A stretch of DNA of 11,259 nucleotides, taken from assembly GCA_038230775.1 (NCBI GenBank), contig JBBRMQ010000137.1, positions 1 to 11,259 of the forward strand, written 5' to 3'. The notes under the pieces are model-generated. The model was given only the letters and a program-made list of their open reading frames with translations. It was not told where the DNA came from and did not search any database. Every line of letters starts with the position of its first letter. Position 1 is the stretch's first letter. Below, piece by piece: positions 1 through 7,349 of this stretch. Position numbers and translations under genes: made by a program. This DNA is from JBBRMQ01 sp038230775. GTDB taxonomy: Bacteria; Acidobacteriota; Thermoanaerobaculia; Gp7-AA8.

Positions 1-543
1 GTCGCTCGCCGTCCGCGTGACCTGCGACTCGAGCGAGACCACCGCGCCGATGTGCGGCGCGATGGAGCCCGTAGCACCGGTGGGATTGCGGGAGATCTGC
101 GCCCAGACCTGACCGAGCTGATGCACCGCCGCCCAGGCCAGGCCGCTGCGCACGAACGAGATCCGGTCGAGGTGTTCCGCGGTCTTCGGCAGCAGTCCCT
201 GCGGAAATCGCAGCACGCCGCCGCCGAAGTCGGTCGGCGCGAAGTCCGTCGGTGTCCACGCGCCTTCCTTCAGATCCCAGGTGTCGATGTTGCTCGGCGC
301 GCCGCTGAGGAAGATGAAGATGCAGTTTTTCGCGGTGCTGCGCAGCGCGACGTTCGGAGCCACCGAGCGCGCCTGCAGCAGCGCCGGACTGAGCACGTCG
401 GCAAAATACGAAGCGACGAGACCCGTTCCCGCGACCTGCAGGAAACGGCGGCGCGAGAATCCGTCGCCGTGAAGCGCGAATCCCGTCGCCTTGGTGCAGT
501 CGGGACACTCGATCGTGCTTTTCGGAAGCTTTGGTTTTCGCAT
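1..543 (-). CDS. DUF1501 family protein, Tat-exported, 3' part missing
   Basis: The first 181 codons are present and the gene runs off the left edge; I translated it directly from the minus strand, reading from an ATG at 543. After a short basic start with a CPDC pair (Cys13, Cys16) comes a twin-arginine signal, SRRRFLQVAGTG at about residues 30-41, followed by a hydrophobic stretch. From about residue 73 the text matches the start of DUF1501 proteins: a strand (CIFIFLSGAPSNIDTWD) in which the family's usual GGPSQ-type motif reads GAPSN, then FVRSGLAWAAVHQLGQVW. DUF1501 proteins belong to the sulfatase/alkaline phosphatase-like fold, are usually around 400 residues, and are typically encoded next to a DUF1549/DUF1553 protein, as here, 7 bp downstream of that gene's stop. 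The biochemical role is not established; the fold and export signal are the firm part. The two genes very probably form one operon. Confidence 0.85.
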   Translation of the reverse strand, partial: MRKPKLPKSTIECPDCTKATGFALHGDGFSRRRFLQVAGTGLVASYFADVLSPALLQARSVAPNVALRSTAKNCIFIFLSGAPSNIDTWDLKEGAWTPTDFAPTDFGGGVLRFPQGLLPKTAEHLDRISFVRSGLAWAAVHQLGQVWAQISRNPTGATGSIAPHIGAVVSLESQVTRTASD

Positions 544-550
544 CGCGGTC

Positions 551-2383
551 TCAGTCGAACAGAAACTCGAGTGAATTCAACAACACCCACTGCAGATCCT
601 CGGCGCGCTGGCCGAGGTTGCCGCCGGCGAGGAACCCGGCGGCCTGCAGCTTCTCGGCAATCGTCGGATGACGCGACAGCGTGGCGACGTACAAACGGTC
701 GGCGATCGTCGCGGGATCGGTCGTGGCCGCGAGGACCCTGGCGACCGTGGTGGCCGCGTTCGAACGATGAATGCGGTTGAGGACGACAGTGGGATCGTTC
801 ATCAGCGACAACGCCTGAGGAATGGATGTGTCATCAGACCGCCCCTCGTCATCGCGGTTGCCGCGCCCGAATTCATCCATGAAGCGTCCGTATGCCGTGT
901 TGCGGACCTCCGTCGGATCCGGCAGCTTCATCGCGGAGGTGGACGTCAGTCCGCCGGTGATGTTGTAGCTCACCGGAACGTTCGTCGCCTTTCCGATGGC
1001 GTCGAGCAACGCCTCGGCCGGAAGCCGGCGCGCCACGTGACGGGCGAAATACGGCGTCCACGCTTCGTTCCAGGCGCCGTTGCACTGCGTCGAAAGCTGA
1101 TACGCGTTCGACGTCACCATCGTGCGGATGATGGTTCGCAGATCGTATTTGTCGGCGATGAATTCGTTCGTCAGAAGCGCGAGCAGATTTGGATGCGTCG
1201 CCTGGCTGTCCAGTCGATTGATGTCGATGTTGTTGGTCGGCTCGACGAGCCCGATCGTGAAGAGCTCTTTCCATAGGTAGTTGACCGTCGCGCGCGAGAA
1301 TTGCGGGTGTGCGGTGAGCATGCGGCCGTAGGCGTCGCGGGATGCCTCGCCGGAGCGCGGCTTCTCACCGGTCAGCAGGAACGCGGGCGCATAGGTGGCG
1401 GAGCCGTTCACCGGCTGGCGCGGCGTCTTGTTGCCCGAGGTCGTGTTGAGTTGATAGACGCCCGTGGGGGCGCTGTCTTCGACGTCGTACTTGGCGTTGT
1501 TGGTCGCCATGTCGGTGCTTCTCACCGCGCGAGTGGTCGCAAAGAACGCGGACATTCCCCAGAAATCGGCACGCAACTTCGTATTCAGATAGTTGTTGAC
1601 GAGCGTGAGGTGGCCCGGTCCGTTGTGGCACGAGAGGCACAGCAGCGGCATCCCGAGGAACTTTTCGCCGGACTGGGCGGCGAGGTTGTCGTACGTGTCC
1701 TGCGGCGGGCCGTTGGGCTGGATCGGGCGGACCCAGAAATTCGGAGGGCCGTTGACGAACGCGTCGCCCTTGCCCGAGAGGATCTCGCGAACCATCTGAT
1801 CGTACGGCTTGCCGCTCTTGATCGAGTCGTGGATGAACGTGTAGTACGCGTTGCGGCCCTGCGGATACTCGCGCGAGTTTGCGCTGACCTGGACGTTCTG
1901 CACAAGATCGCCGAACCACATCGTCCAGCGGTCGATGAAGCCGTCCGAAGCGAGGAGTTGATCGATCATCTTCGTCCGCTTGTCCGCGGACGTGTCGGCG
2001 AGAAACGAATCGACGGTTGCCGGGTCGGGAATCTGACCGGTGAGATCCAGCGTCACGCGTCGCAGGAACTCCTCGTCGCCTGATCGCGGTGCCGGGGCGA
2101 TGCCGTCCTTCTGCATCTTGCCGAAGATTTCGGTGTCGATGAAGTTGACCGATGCGGGATAGACCGGCGCGGAGCTCTTTGGCGGGCTTACCGAATGGCG
2201 GCGTCCGCCAGCGCTCACGCTTTCCGAAGCGACCGACAGGGCGTGATACGCGGAAGCCGAACGCTCGCGCGGCGATCGAAGGTCGAACGGGCACGTCTCT
2301 TTCGTATCAGCGGCCAGCAGTGCCGGAACTGCGAGAAGCACCACGGCGGTCAGTCGATGCTTCATAGCGGGTTTGACGGTCAT
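551..2383 (-). CDS. Secreted DUF1549/DUF1553 protein with one CxxCH motif
   Basis: A 610-residue protein if started at 2383; the ATG at 2365 (MKHRLTAVVLLAV) gives a cleaner Sec signal peptide and is the likelier start. No convincing ribosome site precedes either. Residues about 76-275 match DUF1549 (FIDTEIFGKM, RRVTLDLTGQIPD, DGFIDRWTMWFGDLVQN), with CLSCH at 249-253, a single c-type heme-binding motif. Residues about 345-605 match DUF1553 (RMLTAHPQFSRATVNYLWKE, HPNLLALLTNEFI, IPQALSLMND). The family is common in Planctomycetota, Verrucomicrobiota and Acidobacteriota, where it is paired with DUF1501 proteins and suspected to act in periplasmic electron transfer or polymer use; that role is inference. 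Residues about 30-73, between signal peptide and DUF1549, are rich in Ser, Ala and Arg and match neither domain. The KirBac gene ends 35 bp upstream on the same strand. Confidence 0.88.
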   Translation of the reverse strand: MTVKPAMKHRLTAVVLLAVPALLAADTKETCPFDLRSPRERSASAYHALSVASESVSAGGRRHSVSPPKSSAPVYPASVNFIDTEIFGKMQKDGIAPAPRSGDEEFLRRVTLDLTGQIPDPATVDSFLADTSADKRTKMIDQLLASDGFIDRWTMWFGDLVQNVQVSANSREYPQGRNAYYTFIHDSIKSGKPYDQMVREILSGKGDAFVNGPPNFWVRPIQPNGPPQDTYDNLAAQSGEKFLGMPLLCLSCHNGPGHLTLVNNYLNTKLRADFWGMSAFFATTRAVRSTDMATNNAKYDVEDSAPTGVYQLNTTSGNKTPRQPVNGSATYAPAFLLTGEKPRSGEASRDAYGRMLTAHPQFSRATVNYLWKELFTIGLVEPTNNIDINRLDSQATHPNLLALLTNEFIADKYDLRTIIRTMVTSNAYQLSTQCNGAWNEAWTPYFARHVARRLPAEALLDAIGKATNVPVSYNITGGLTSTSAMKLPDPTEVRNTAYGRFMDEFGRGNRDDEGRSDDTSIPQALSLMNDPTVVLNRIHRSNAATTVARVLAATTDPATIADRLYVATLSRHPTIAEKLQAAGFLAGGNLGQRAEDLQWVLLNSLEFLFD

Positions 2384-2418
2384 CGTACGCTACCGTTTAC
2401 ACCGGCGGGTGACAAGAG

Positions 2419-3360
2419 TCACACGGGGGCGCGATCGATCTCGTGCAGTTTCCGAATATCGACGCTCAGCGTGCCATCGGCCCGAGGCGGATTGAAGACT
2501 GAGCGGAACTTCGCACCCCAGATCACTTCCTCCGGCTTGTACGACGAGCGCGTGTGGACCGTCTGCGAAAACGTCTCGTCGAAGCCGTTCAACAGAATGA
2601 GGAACTCCGTCTCGCAGGCACTGAGATCCTGCTGCGTGTAGCCCCATAGCGGACTGTCTTTCTCGATCGGGTGGACCACCGTCCACGTCAGCGGAAAGAA
2701 GGTGACCCGGTCGCGCTCGAGCTTTAGTGGGATGAACTCGCGATCGTTGGAGGTCGCGCCGTCGCGCTTTCGCCGCGCGATCAGCACCTGCGCCCGAAGC
2801 TCGACGAGCTCATTCGATCGCTGATTGACGACGCGGAACATGAACGCGGTGATGCCGCGGTACGGCGCGATGATTGCGTTCTCGCTGAAGACGATCTGCG
2901 CCAGCGGGCGCGAGAAACGGGAGAACACGATGCCGGCCACGACGGCGAAGCCGAGGAGGCCGATGAGCGACTCGATGGTGACGATGAGGTTCGCCGCGAG
3001 ATTGGCCGGCGCGATGTTGCCGTAACCGATCGTGGCCAGCGTGTGCACGCTGAAGAAGAACGCCTGCTCGAAACGCATCGGAAGGGATTGGTGATCGAAG
3101 CCTGTGAGCGCTTGCGCACCACACGCGACGTACAACACGCCAAAGAGCGCGTTCGCGCCGATGTACGACCCGCCTACGTAGGCCAGGAACTTCGGCCACG
3201 TGATCGTAAGGAAGTAGTGGTAGAGCGACAGCGACTCCCAGAATCGAAGGCCCTCGCGGCGGACGTTGAAGGAGCCGTCGCGATTCAGAAGCCGTTTGCG
3301 GCTCTCCCGCGCAACGACGGAGCCGAATCCAAGGTCGAGGTCGGGATCGGTGGAGCTCAC
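2419..3360 (-). CDS. KirBac-type inward-rectifier potassium channel
   Basis: A 313-residue inner-membrane K+ channel subunit, expected to act as a tetramer. Seen in order: a cytoplasmic N-terminal region with the slide-helix-type segment NRDGSFNVRREG (27-38), outer helix about 54-80, pore helix about 97-109, selectivity filter TIGYG (110-114), inner helix about 121-147, then a cytoplasmic beta domain with Kir features (FSRPLAQIVFSENAIIAPY, FRVVNQRSNELVE, ETEFLILLNGFDETFSQTVHTRSSY, EVIWGAKF). The length fits KirBac proteins. The start is GTG: an in-frame TAG lies at -12 to -10, so no longer form is possible, and AGGA sits 7 nt upstream. A 139-bp gap with an inverted repeat separates it from the upstream gene, so it may have its own promoter. 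A weak GTGAC/GTCAC hairpin overlaps its stop codon but has no T-tract. Confidence 0.95.
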   Translation of the reverse strand: MSSTDPDLDLGFGSVVARESRKRLLNRDGSFNVRREGLRFWESLSLYHYFLTITWPKFLAYVGGSYIGANALFGVLYVACGAQALTGFDHQSLPMRFEQAFFFSVHTLATIGYGNIAPANLAANLIVTIESLIGLLGFAVVAGIVFSRFSRPLAQIVFSENAIIAPYRGITAFMFRVVNQRSNELVELRAQVLIARRKRDGATSNDREFIPLKLERDRVTFFPLTWTVVHPIEKDSPLWGYTQQDLSACETEFLILLNGFDETFSQTVHTRSSYKPEEVIWGAKFRSVFNPPRADGTLSVDIRKLHEIDRAPV

Positions 3361-3393
3361 GCGGAGATCCTAGCAGCGTGCGGATGCGCCGCG

Positions 3394-3468
3394 TTCTCGG
3401 TTCTCGGTTGTCGGTTGTCAAAGCCGGGGTTGGGCGGTCGTGGACAACCGATCACCGACAACCGACAA
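3394..3468. repeat. Inverted repeat built from heptamers (TTSTCGG)
   Basis: The left arm (3394-3419) is 3.7 tandem copies of a heptamer: TTCTCGG twice, then TTGTCGG and TTGTC. The right arm (3443-3468) is its inverted counterpart and pairs with it at 22 of 26 positions around a 23-nt spacer. The arm carries two exact CCGACAA units, at 3455-3461 and 3462-3468. A small GCGGC/GCCGC hairpin follows at 3470-3482. It fills the gap between the tail-anchored protein gene (ends 3500) and the KirBac gene (starts 3360), both leftward. It could terminate or attenuate transcription, or be one copy of a dispersed palindromic repeat. There is no T-run, so a classical intrinsic terminator is unlikely. Confidence 0.7.
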
Positions 3469-3499
3469 CGCGGCGCAGCCGCATGCTGGCGCGGCCGCG

Positions 3500-4117
3500 C
3501 TACCGAATGAAGGAAGCCACAACCGCCAACACCAGCAACGCGACCACACCGAGCGAGATATAGAACGCCTGCACGGTCTGGCGGTGCATGTTGACCGTAT
3601 CGCGCCGCTCGCCGATCAGGTACTTCAGGTACTCGACGCGCGGGCGCACCGAGCCGACCTTCTCTTCCACATCGGGGTAGATCACCTGGTTGATGTCCGG
3701 GACGATGATCACCGGGATGAACGTGGCGCCGCCGGTACGCGTGACGTAGCTCGTCAGCAGGTCGTTGTGCGGCTGATCCCCCGTGGCGACGAGGCAGTGA
3801 TACACCGTCGTGGACTGCAGCACGGTGAGTGCCTTGTCCATGACCTTTTTCGCCTTGTACGTATTGACCACGCTCTCCGCCGTCTGGCGCAGCAGGCGCT
3901 CATTGAGATCGGTGACGCGCGTGAAGATGAACACGGTCTCGCCGCGCGCAACCGAGATCTTCTCGGTGCGGCGGTAGATGATCTCGCCGAAATTGGCCCA
4001 GTCATCCTCGTTCTGATCGGTGGTGAAGCCTTCCTCGCGGAGGCGTTGGATCAGACGGGTAACCGGATCGCTGCCGGCCGGAGATTCAGTTGGTTTTTCC
4101 GCTTTCAGCTCGAGCAT
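3500..4117 (-). CDS. Unknown tail-anchored membrane protein
   Basis: I do not recognise the family. With the ATG at 4117 the protein has 205 residues: a charged soluble part, then one hydrophobic helix at about residues 183-204 reaching the C-terminus (FYISLGVVALLVLAVVASF), so it is probably anchored by its tail with the bulk in the cytoplasm. The soluble part alternates predicted strands and helices (TVFIFTRV at 61-68, TVYHCLVAT at 104-112, ATFIPVIIVPD at 131-141). An open frame extends to a GTG at 4180, but those extra 21 codons lie inside the response-regulator gene and read as its shadow. Even from 4117 the two genes overlap by 32 bp with no ribosome site in front, which suggests translational coupling to the response regulator. 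A shared pathway with that regulator is inferred from the coupling only. Confidence 0.75.
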   Translation of the reverse strand: MLELKAEKPTESPAGSDPVTRLIQRLREEGFTTDQNEDDWANFGEIIYRRTEKISVARGETVFIFTRVTDLNERLLRQTAESVVNTYKAKKVMDKALTVLQSTTVYHCLVATGDQPHNDLLTSYVTRTGGATFIPVIIVPDINQVIYPDVEEKVGSVRPRVEYLKYLIGERRDTVNMHRQTVQAFYISLGVVALLVLAVVASFIR

Positions 4118-4457
4118 ATTTGTCGACCAGACGAATGAGATCGGCGAATTCAAAAGGTTTGCCCATGAAGTCATCGGCACCGCACTGCCGCGCTTTCTGC
4201 GCGATGTCGCGGTCGCCGGAGAGCACGATATACGGAATCGAGCTGGTGCTCGGCTCCGACTTCAGCGTGCTGCACAGCGCTTCGCCGTTCATGCCCTTGA
4301 TCGTGAGATCCGCGAAAATGATCGATGGCTGCAATTCCCGCACACGGGCGAGCGCCGTCTGTCCGTCGGCTACGGTCTCACTGGTGTGACCGTGTCGCTG
4401 AAGGACGAGCGCGATCAGTCGCGCCACCTGCGGATCATCTTCGACCACCAGAATCAA
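4086..4457 (-). CDS. Single-domain response regulator (CheY-like receiver)
   Basis: A 123-residue stand-alone receiver domain with no output domain. Visible: acidic cluster EDD (6-8), phospho-acceptor Asp50 (IIFADLTIKGMNG), Ser80 at the conserved Ser/Thr position (YIVLSGD) and Lys100 in FMGKPFEFADLIRLV. It should accept a phosphate from a histidine kinase; no kinase is in the window. The start is TTG: the in-frame TAG of the VanZ-like gene lies just upstream, and AGAGGAAG overlaps that stop and ends 3 nt before TTG, so the start is well fixed. It begins 9 bp after the VanZ-like stop and overlaps the next gene by 32 bp, making a tight three-gene unit. Such regulators act by protein-protein contact; the tail-anchored neighbour is a possible partner by context only. 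Confidence 0.93.
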   Translation of the reverse strand: MILVVEDDPQVARLIALVLQRHGHTSETVADGQTALARVRELQPSIIFADLTIKGMNGEALCSTLKSEPSTSSIPYIVLSGDRDIAQKARQCGADDFMGKPFEFADLIRLVDKYARAESGKTN

Positions 4458-4466
4458 TGTCTTCCT

Positions 4467-4937
4467 CTACTCGAATCGCACCCGCATTCGTTTGCGTGCG
4501 TGACCGATCATCGCTCCCGCGAGACAACCCGCCGCATTCGCTGCGGCATCGAGCCATCCCGTCACTCGCGTCGGCAGAGTTTCCTGCCACGCGGCCAGCA
4601 CCAACGCAAATGCCACGCCTACCAGCAGAGTCATCCCGTACGCACGGGGTCTTGACCTTCCCTCGCGGTCGATCGCCAGGAAAGCGAGCGCGCCAAATGG
4701 TAGAAAAAAGAGGATGTCCGCGATCAGGGGCGAGATTGCGGCCAGCACCGCGACCGGCTGCCCGCTGCGCCCGCGCTGCACCATGGCCACGATTTCGGCG
4801 ATCGACGCCCGCTCCTGCGTGTAGGCCCGGCCGGACAGCGAGTAGATCAACCCGACCATCGCGGCCGAGACGATCACCCACAAAAGGATGGTGATCCATT
4901 TCGGCACGCGAATCGTGCGGATCTCGCGGATTCCCAT
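4467..4937 (-). CDS. VanZ-like family membrane protein
   Basis: A 156-residue integral membrane protein from the ATG at 4937; a GTG at 4955 would add six residues. Hydrophobic segments lie at about residues 15-34, 64-90, 100-118 and 130-146. The VanZ-like signature is in the second half: ISPLIADILFFLPFGALA, then WQETLPTRVTGWLD with Glu119, Pro122, Arg124 and Asp130, and Asn134 and Gly137 in the last helix. VanZ of the vancomycin clusters confers low teicoplanin resistance, but most family members have no known role, so resistance should not be assumed. No Shine-Dalgarno precedes either start. GATAAT lies only 6 nt before the ATG, which fits a leaderless transcript and favours 4937. It is the first gene of the unit with the response regulator. 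Confidence 0.85.
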   Translation of the reverse strand: MGIREIRTIRVPKWITILLWVIVSAAMVGLIYSLSGRAYTQERASIAEIVAMVQRGRSGQPVAVLAAISPLIADILFFLPFGALAFLAIDREGRSRPRAYGMTLLVGVAFALVLAAWQETLPTRVTGWLDAAANAAGCLAGAMIGHARKRMRVRFE

Positions 4938-4943
4938 GGACGC

Positions 4944-4949
4944 ATTATC
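4944..4949 (-). promoter_or_regulatory. Candidate -10 box (GATAAT), VanZ-like operon
   Basis: GATAAT on the minus strand matches the consensus -10 hexamer at five of six positions and ends 6 nt before the ATG at 4937. A transcript started there would begin at about the start codon itself. I see no good -35 element, so this is only a candidate. Confidence 0.35.
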
Positions 4950-4979
4950 TGGCACACAAGCGGCACCGCGGAGTCCGCC

Positions 4980-5135
4980 ATGGGCAACTTACTTTGGACC
5001 GTCATCGTGATCCTGGTCATTCTCTGGCTCGCCGGCTTCGCGATGCACTTCGGTGGAAGCCTCATTCACGCGCTGCTGGTCATCGCGGTGATCGTTCTGA
5101 TTTTCCAGATCGTCACCGGCCGGCGCCGCCTCTGA
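4980..5135 (+). CDS. DUF5670/lmo0937-type small membrane peptide
   Basis: A 51-residue gene that is easily missed for its length. The translation begins MGNLLWTVIVILVILWLAGF and ends IVTGRRRL. It has two hydrophobic helices (about residues 4-21 and 28-46) joined by a short turn (MHFGGSLIH) and a basic C-terminus. This layout, and the LLWTVIVILVILWLAGF start, match the lmo0937 family (DUF5670), whose members are usually about 50 residues and have no known function. GGAG lies 6 nt before the ATG, supporting translation. It starts 42 bp from the oppositely oriented VanZ-like gene, and its last 23 bp overlap the 3' end of the btpA-like gene on the other strand. Confidence 0.85.
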   Translation: MGNLLWTVIVILVILWLAGFAMHFGGSLIHALLVIAVIVLIFQIVTGRRRL

Positions 5136-5907
5136 ACGCAGCGACCACGGCTTCGACGCGCTGAGGGTCGACGCGGCCGTCGCGCTTGAGCGACGTGCCG
5201 GCGATCGCACCGTCGGCGGCGAGAAACTGCGCGGCGTTGTCCGCGGTCAGGCCGCTGCCGATCAGCAGCGGCGCGTCGACTGCCTCCCGCGTCCTCTCGA
5301 AGCGCTCGCGATCCACCTCGGCGCCGGTCTCACGGCCACTGACGATCAGCGCATCTGCCAATCCGCGCTCACGCAGATCCTTCGCCGCTTGCGCCTCGTC
5401 AACCGCGACGAGCGGCGTGGCGTGCTTCACCATGTGGTCCGCGAAAATCAGAACGTTCCGATCGATTGCCGCGCGCAATCGGAGAGTCTCCGCGGCCAGA
5501 CCCTCGATGATGCCTTGATCGGTGAGCATGGCGCCGGTGTGAACGTTGATGCGGATGAACGATGCGCCGGTTGCCGCCGCGATCGCCAGCGCGCCAGCCG
5601 CATCGTTGCGCAGCACGTTGACGCCGAACGGCGCTCGAACCTCGCGGACCACGTCGGCGATCACGCGGGTCATCCCCGCGATCGTCTCTTTCGGCGGGAT
5701 CTTGTGAAACGGCCGGTCGCCGAAGTTCTCGAACACGATCCCGCGGCAGCCGCCGCTCATGAGCGCACGCGCGTCCTGCAGCGCTGCATCGACGACCTCA
5801 TCGATCGATCCGGCGAACGCGGGCGCACCCGGCAACGCGCGCATGTGCACCATCCCGAAGATGGCGTGTCGTCCGAAGCGTTTCGAAAACTCGTCTCTAC
5901 TCAGCAC
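5113..5907 (-). CDS. BtpA/SgcQ family protein
   Basis: A 264-residue predicted TIM-barrel protein. Family features seen: GMVHMRALPGAP (18-29), the GIVFENFGDRPF region (56-67), FGVNVLRND (94-102), FIRINVHTGAMLTDQGIIEG (117-136), ALIVSGRETG (186-195), LLIGSGLTADN (214-224) and ADGAIAGTSLK (231-241), the last resembling a phosphate-binding loop. The founding member, BtpA of cyanobacteria, is needed for photosystem I stability, but the family is widespread in non-phototrophs and the catalysed reaction, if any, is unknown. The start is GTG at 5907; an in-frame TAG 18 nt upstream excludes a much longer form. The ribosome site is weak. It diverges from cysS across 32 bp and overlaps the DUF5670 gene at the other end. 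Confidence 0.9.
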   Translation of the reverse strand: MLSRDEFSKRFGRHAIFGMVHMRALPGAPAFAGSIDEVVDAALQDARALMSGGCRGIVFENFGDRPFHKIPPKETIAGMTRVIADVVREVRAPFGVNVLRNDAAGALAIAAATGASFIRINVHTGAMLTDQGIIEGLAAETLRLRAAIDRNVLIFADHMVKHATPLVAVDEAQAAKDLRERGLADALIVSGRETGAEVDRERFERTREAVDAPLLIGSGLTADNAAQFLAADGAIAGTSLKRDGRVDPQRVEAVVAAFRGGAGR

Positions 5908-5923
5908 GCAGCACCCCGCACTC

Positions 5924-5929
5924 TATAAT
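5924..5929 (+). promoter_or_regulatory. Perfect -10 box (TATAAT) before cysS
   Basis: TATAAT ends 10 nt before the cysS ATG, inside the 32-bp gap to the divergent btpA-like gene. No Shine-Dalgarno lies between it and the ATG, so a leader of only a few nucleotides is implied. No clear -35 hexamer is seen at 16-18 nt spacing; that region is the first codons of the btpA-like gene. Confidence 0.5.
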
Positions 5930-5939
5930 CCGCGCGGCC

Positions 5940-7349
5940 ATGTCGGAACTGAAGTTGTACAACACGCTGACGCGCGAGAAGGAAACATTCGTTCCCCTCA
6001 CGCCGGGCGAGGTCCGCATGTACTCGTGCGGGCCGACCGTCTACAACCATCCGCACATCGGCAACCTGCGGACGTTTCTATGGAGCGACGTGCTCCGCCG
6101 CTACCTCGCGTGGCGCGGCCTCAAGGTCACGCAGATCATGAACATCACCGACGTCGAGGACAAGATCATCCGCAACGCCAACGCTGCCGGACAGGACATC
6201 CACAGCTACACGGCGCCGTACATCACCGCGTTCCATGAAGCGCTCAACGAGCTGCGCGTCCAACCAGCCGACGCTTATCCGCGCGCCACCGGATACATCC
6301 CGCAGATGGTGAAGCTCGTCGAGGTCCTGAACCAGCGCGGACACACGTACGAAGCCGAGGGGTCGACATACTTCCGGGTGTCGACACTGCCGGGCTACGG
6401 CAAGCTCGCGCGCGTCGAGATCGACACCACGAGCGAATTCAGCCGCATCGAAAGCGACGAGTACGAAAAGGAAAGCGCGCGCGACTTCGTCCTCTGGAAA
6501 GTGAAGAAAGAGGGCGAGCCGTCCTGGGAGTCCGCGATCGGCGAAGGACGTCCCGGCTGGCACCTCGAGTGCTCCGCGATGTCGATGGAGATGCTCGGCG
6601 AGACCTTCGACATTCACACCGGAGCCGTCGATCTCATTTTTCCGCACCACGAGAACGAGATCGCCCAGAGTGAAGGCGCGACCGGCAAGCCGTTCGTGCG
6701 CTTCTGGATTCACGGCGAACATCTCAACATCGATCAGCAGAAGATGTCGAAATCCATCGGCAACATCTACACGCTGGCCGAGATCAAGGAGATGGACTAC
6801 TCCCCGCTCGTTCTCCGCTACGCGCTGCTTTCGGTTCCACATCGCACGAAGCTCAACTTCACGACCCAGTCTCTCGAAGACGCGAAGAACGCGCTGAAGC
6901 GCATCGAGTCGTTCCTGCAGAGGCTCGACGAAGTCTCGGCGTCCGCGCCGCACGATGCCGCGCACGCGGATCAGCACGGCGCCGCGTTGATCGGAAAGCT
7001 CCTCGGCGAATTCGAAGACGCGATGAACGACGATCTCAACACCGCAGGCGCGTTCGGCGCGATCTTCACGTTCATCCGCGATGGAAATGCCGCCATGGAC
7101 GCCGGCAGGATCAGCGCCTCCGACGCCGCGGGGATGAAGTCGGCACTGATGCGCATCGATCCGGTCCTGGACATCTTCCCGGAGCGCGACGATGCGCTCG
7201 ACAACACAGTGGAAAAGCTGATCGACGCGCGCAACGCCGCTCGTGGCAGCCGGAACTTCGCCGAATCCGATCGCATTCGCGATGAGCTCCTCGCCAAAGG
7301 GATCATCCTCGAAGACACCTCGGCCGGGACGCGCTGGCGAAAGAAATGA
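5940..7349 (+). CDS. cysS: Cysteine--tRNA ligase
   Basis: A 469-residue class I aminoacyl-tRNA synthetase that charges tRNA-Cys in the cytoplasm. The N-terminal CGPTVYNHPHIGN carries the first zinc ligand Cys30 and the HIGH-type motif as HIGN (39-42). The other expected zinc ligands are present: Cys211 (HLECS), His236 and Glu240 (HHENE). KMSKS is at 268-272, followed by the DALR-type helical region and a C-terminal anticodon-binding part. Length and motifs are those of a functional enzyme of usual size. No ribosome site precedes the ATG, while a perfect TATAAT lies 10 nt upstream, which suggests a near-leaderless mRNA. Its stop overlaps the start of ruvA by four bases (ATGA), so the two are probably translationally coupled. 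Confidence 0.97.
   Translation: MSELKLYNTLTREKETFVPLTPGEVRMYSCGPTVYNHPHIGNLRTFLWSDVLRRYLAWRGLKVTQIMNITDVEDKIIRNANAAGQDIHSYTAPYITAFHEALNELRVQPADAYPRATGYIPQMVKLVEVLNQRGHTYEAEGSTYFRVSTLPGYGKLARVEIDTTSEFSRIESDEYEKESARDFVLWKVKKEGEPSWESAIGEGRPGWHLECSAMSMEMLGETFDIHTGAVDLIFPHHENEIAQSEGATGKPFVRFWIHGEHLNIDQQKMSKSIGNIYTLAEIKEMDYSPLVLRYALLSVPHRTKLNFTTQSLEDAKNALKRIESFLQRLDEVSASAPHDAAHADQHGAALIGKLLGEFEDAMNDDLNTAGAFGAIFTFIRDGNAAMDAGRISASDAAGMKSALMRIDPVLDIFPERDDALDNTVEKLIDARNAARGSRNFAESDRIRDELLAKGIILEDTSAGTRWRKK

Noticed and set aside
52..780. Open plus-strand frame of 242 codons
   Set aside because: Arg-rich shadow antisense to the DUF1501 gene and the end of the DUF1549/DUF1553 gene, both of which have clear family motifs.
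1301..2083. Open plus-strand frame of 260 codons
   Set aside because: Antisense shadow of the DUF1549/DUF1553 gene, typical of GC-rich coding sequence.
2409..2422. GTGAC/GTCAC hairpin at the KirBac stop as a terminator
   Set aside because: Only five base pairs and no following T-run; too weak to call.
4118..4180. Longer start (GTG at 4180) for the tail-anchored protein
   Set aside because: The added residues lie wholly inside the conserved C-terminal part of the response-regulator gene and look like its shadow; no ribosome site precedes the GTG.
6078..6977. Open minus-strand frame of 299 codons
   Set aside because: Antisense to cysS, which has all catalytic and zinc motifs; no domain in the shadow.
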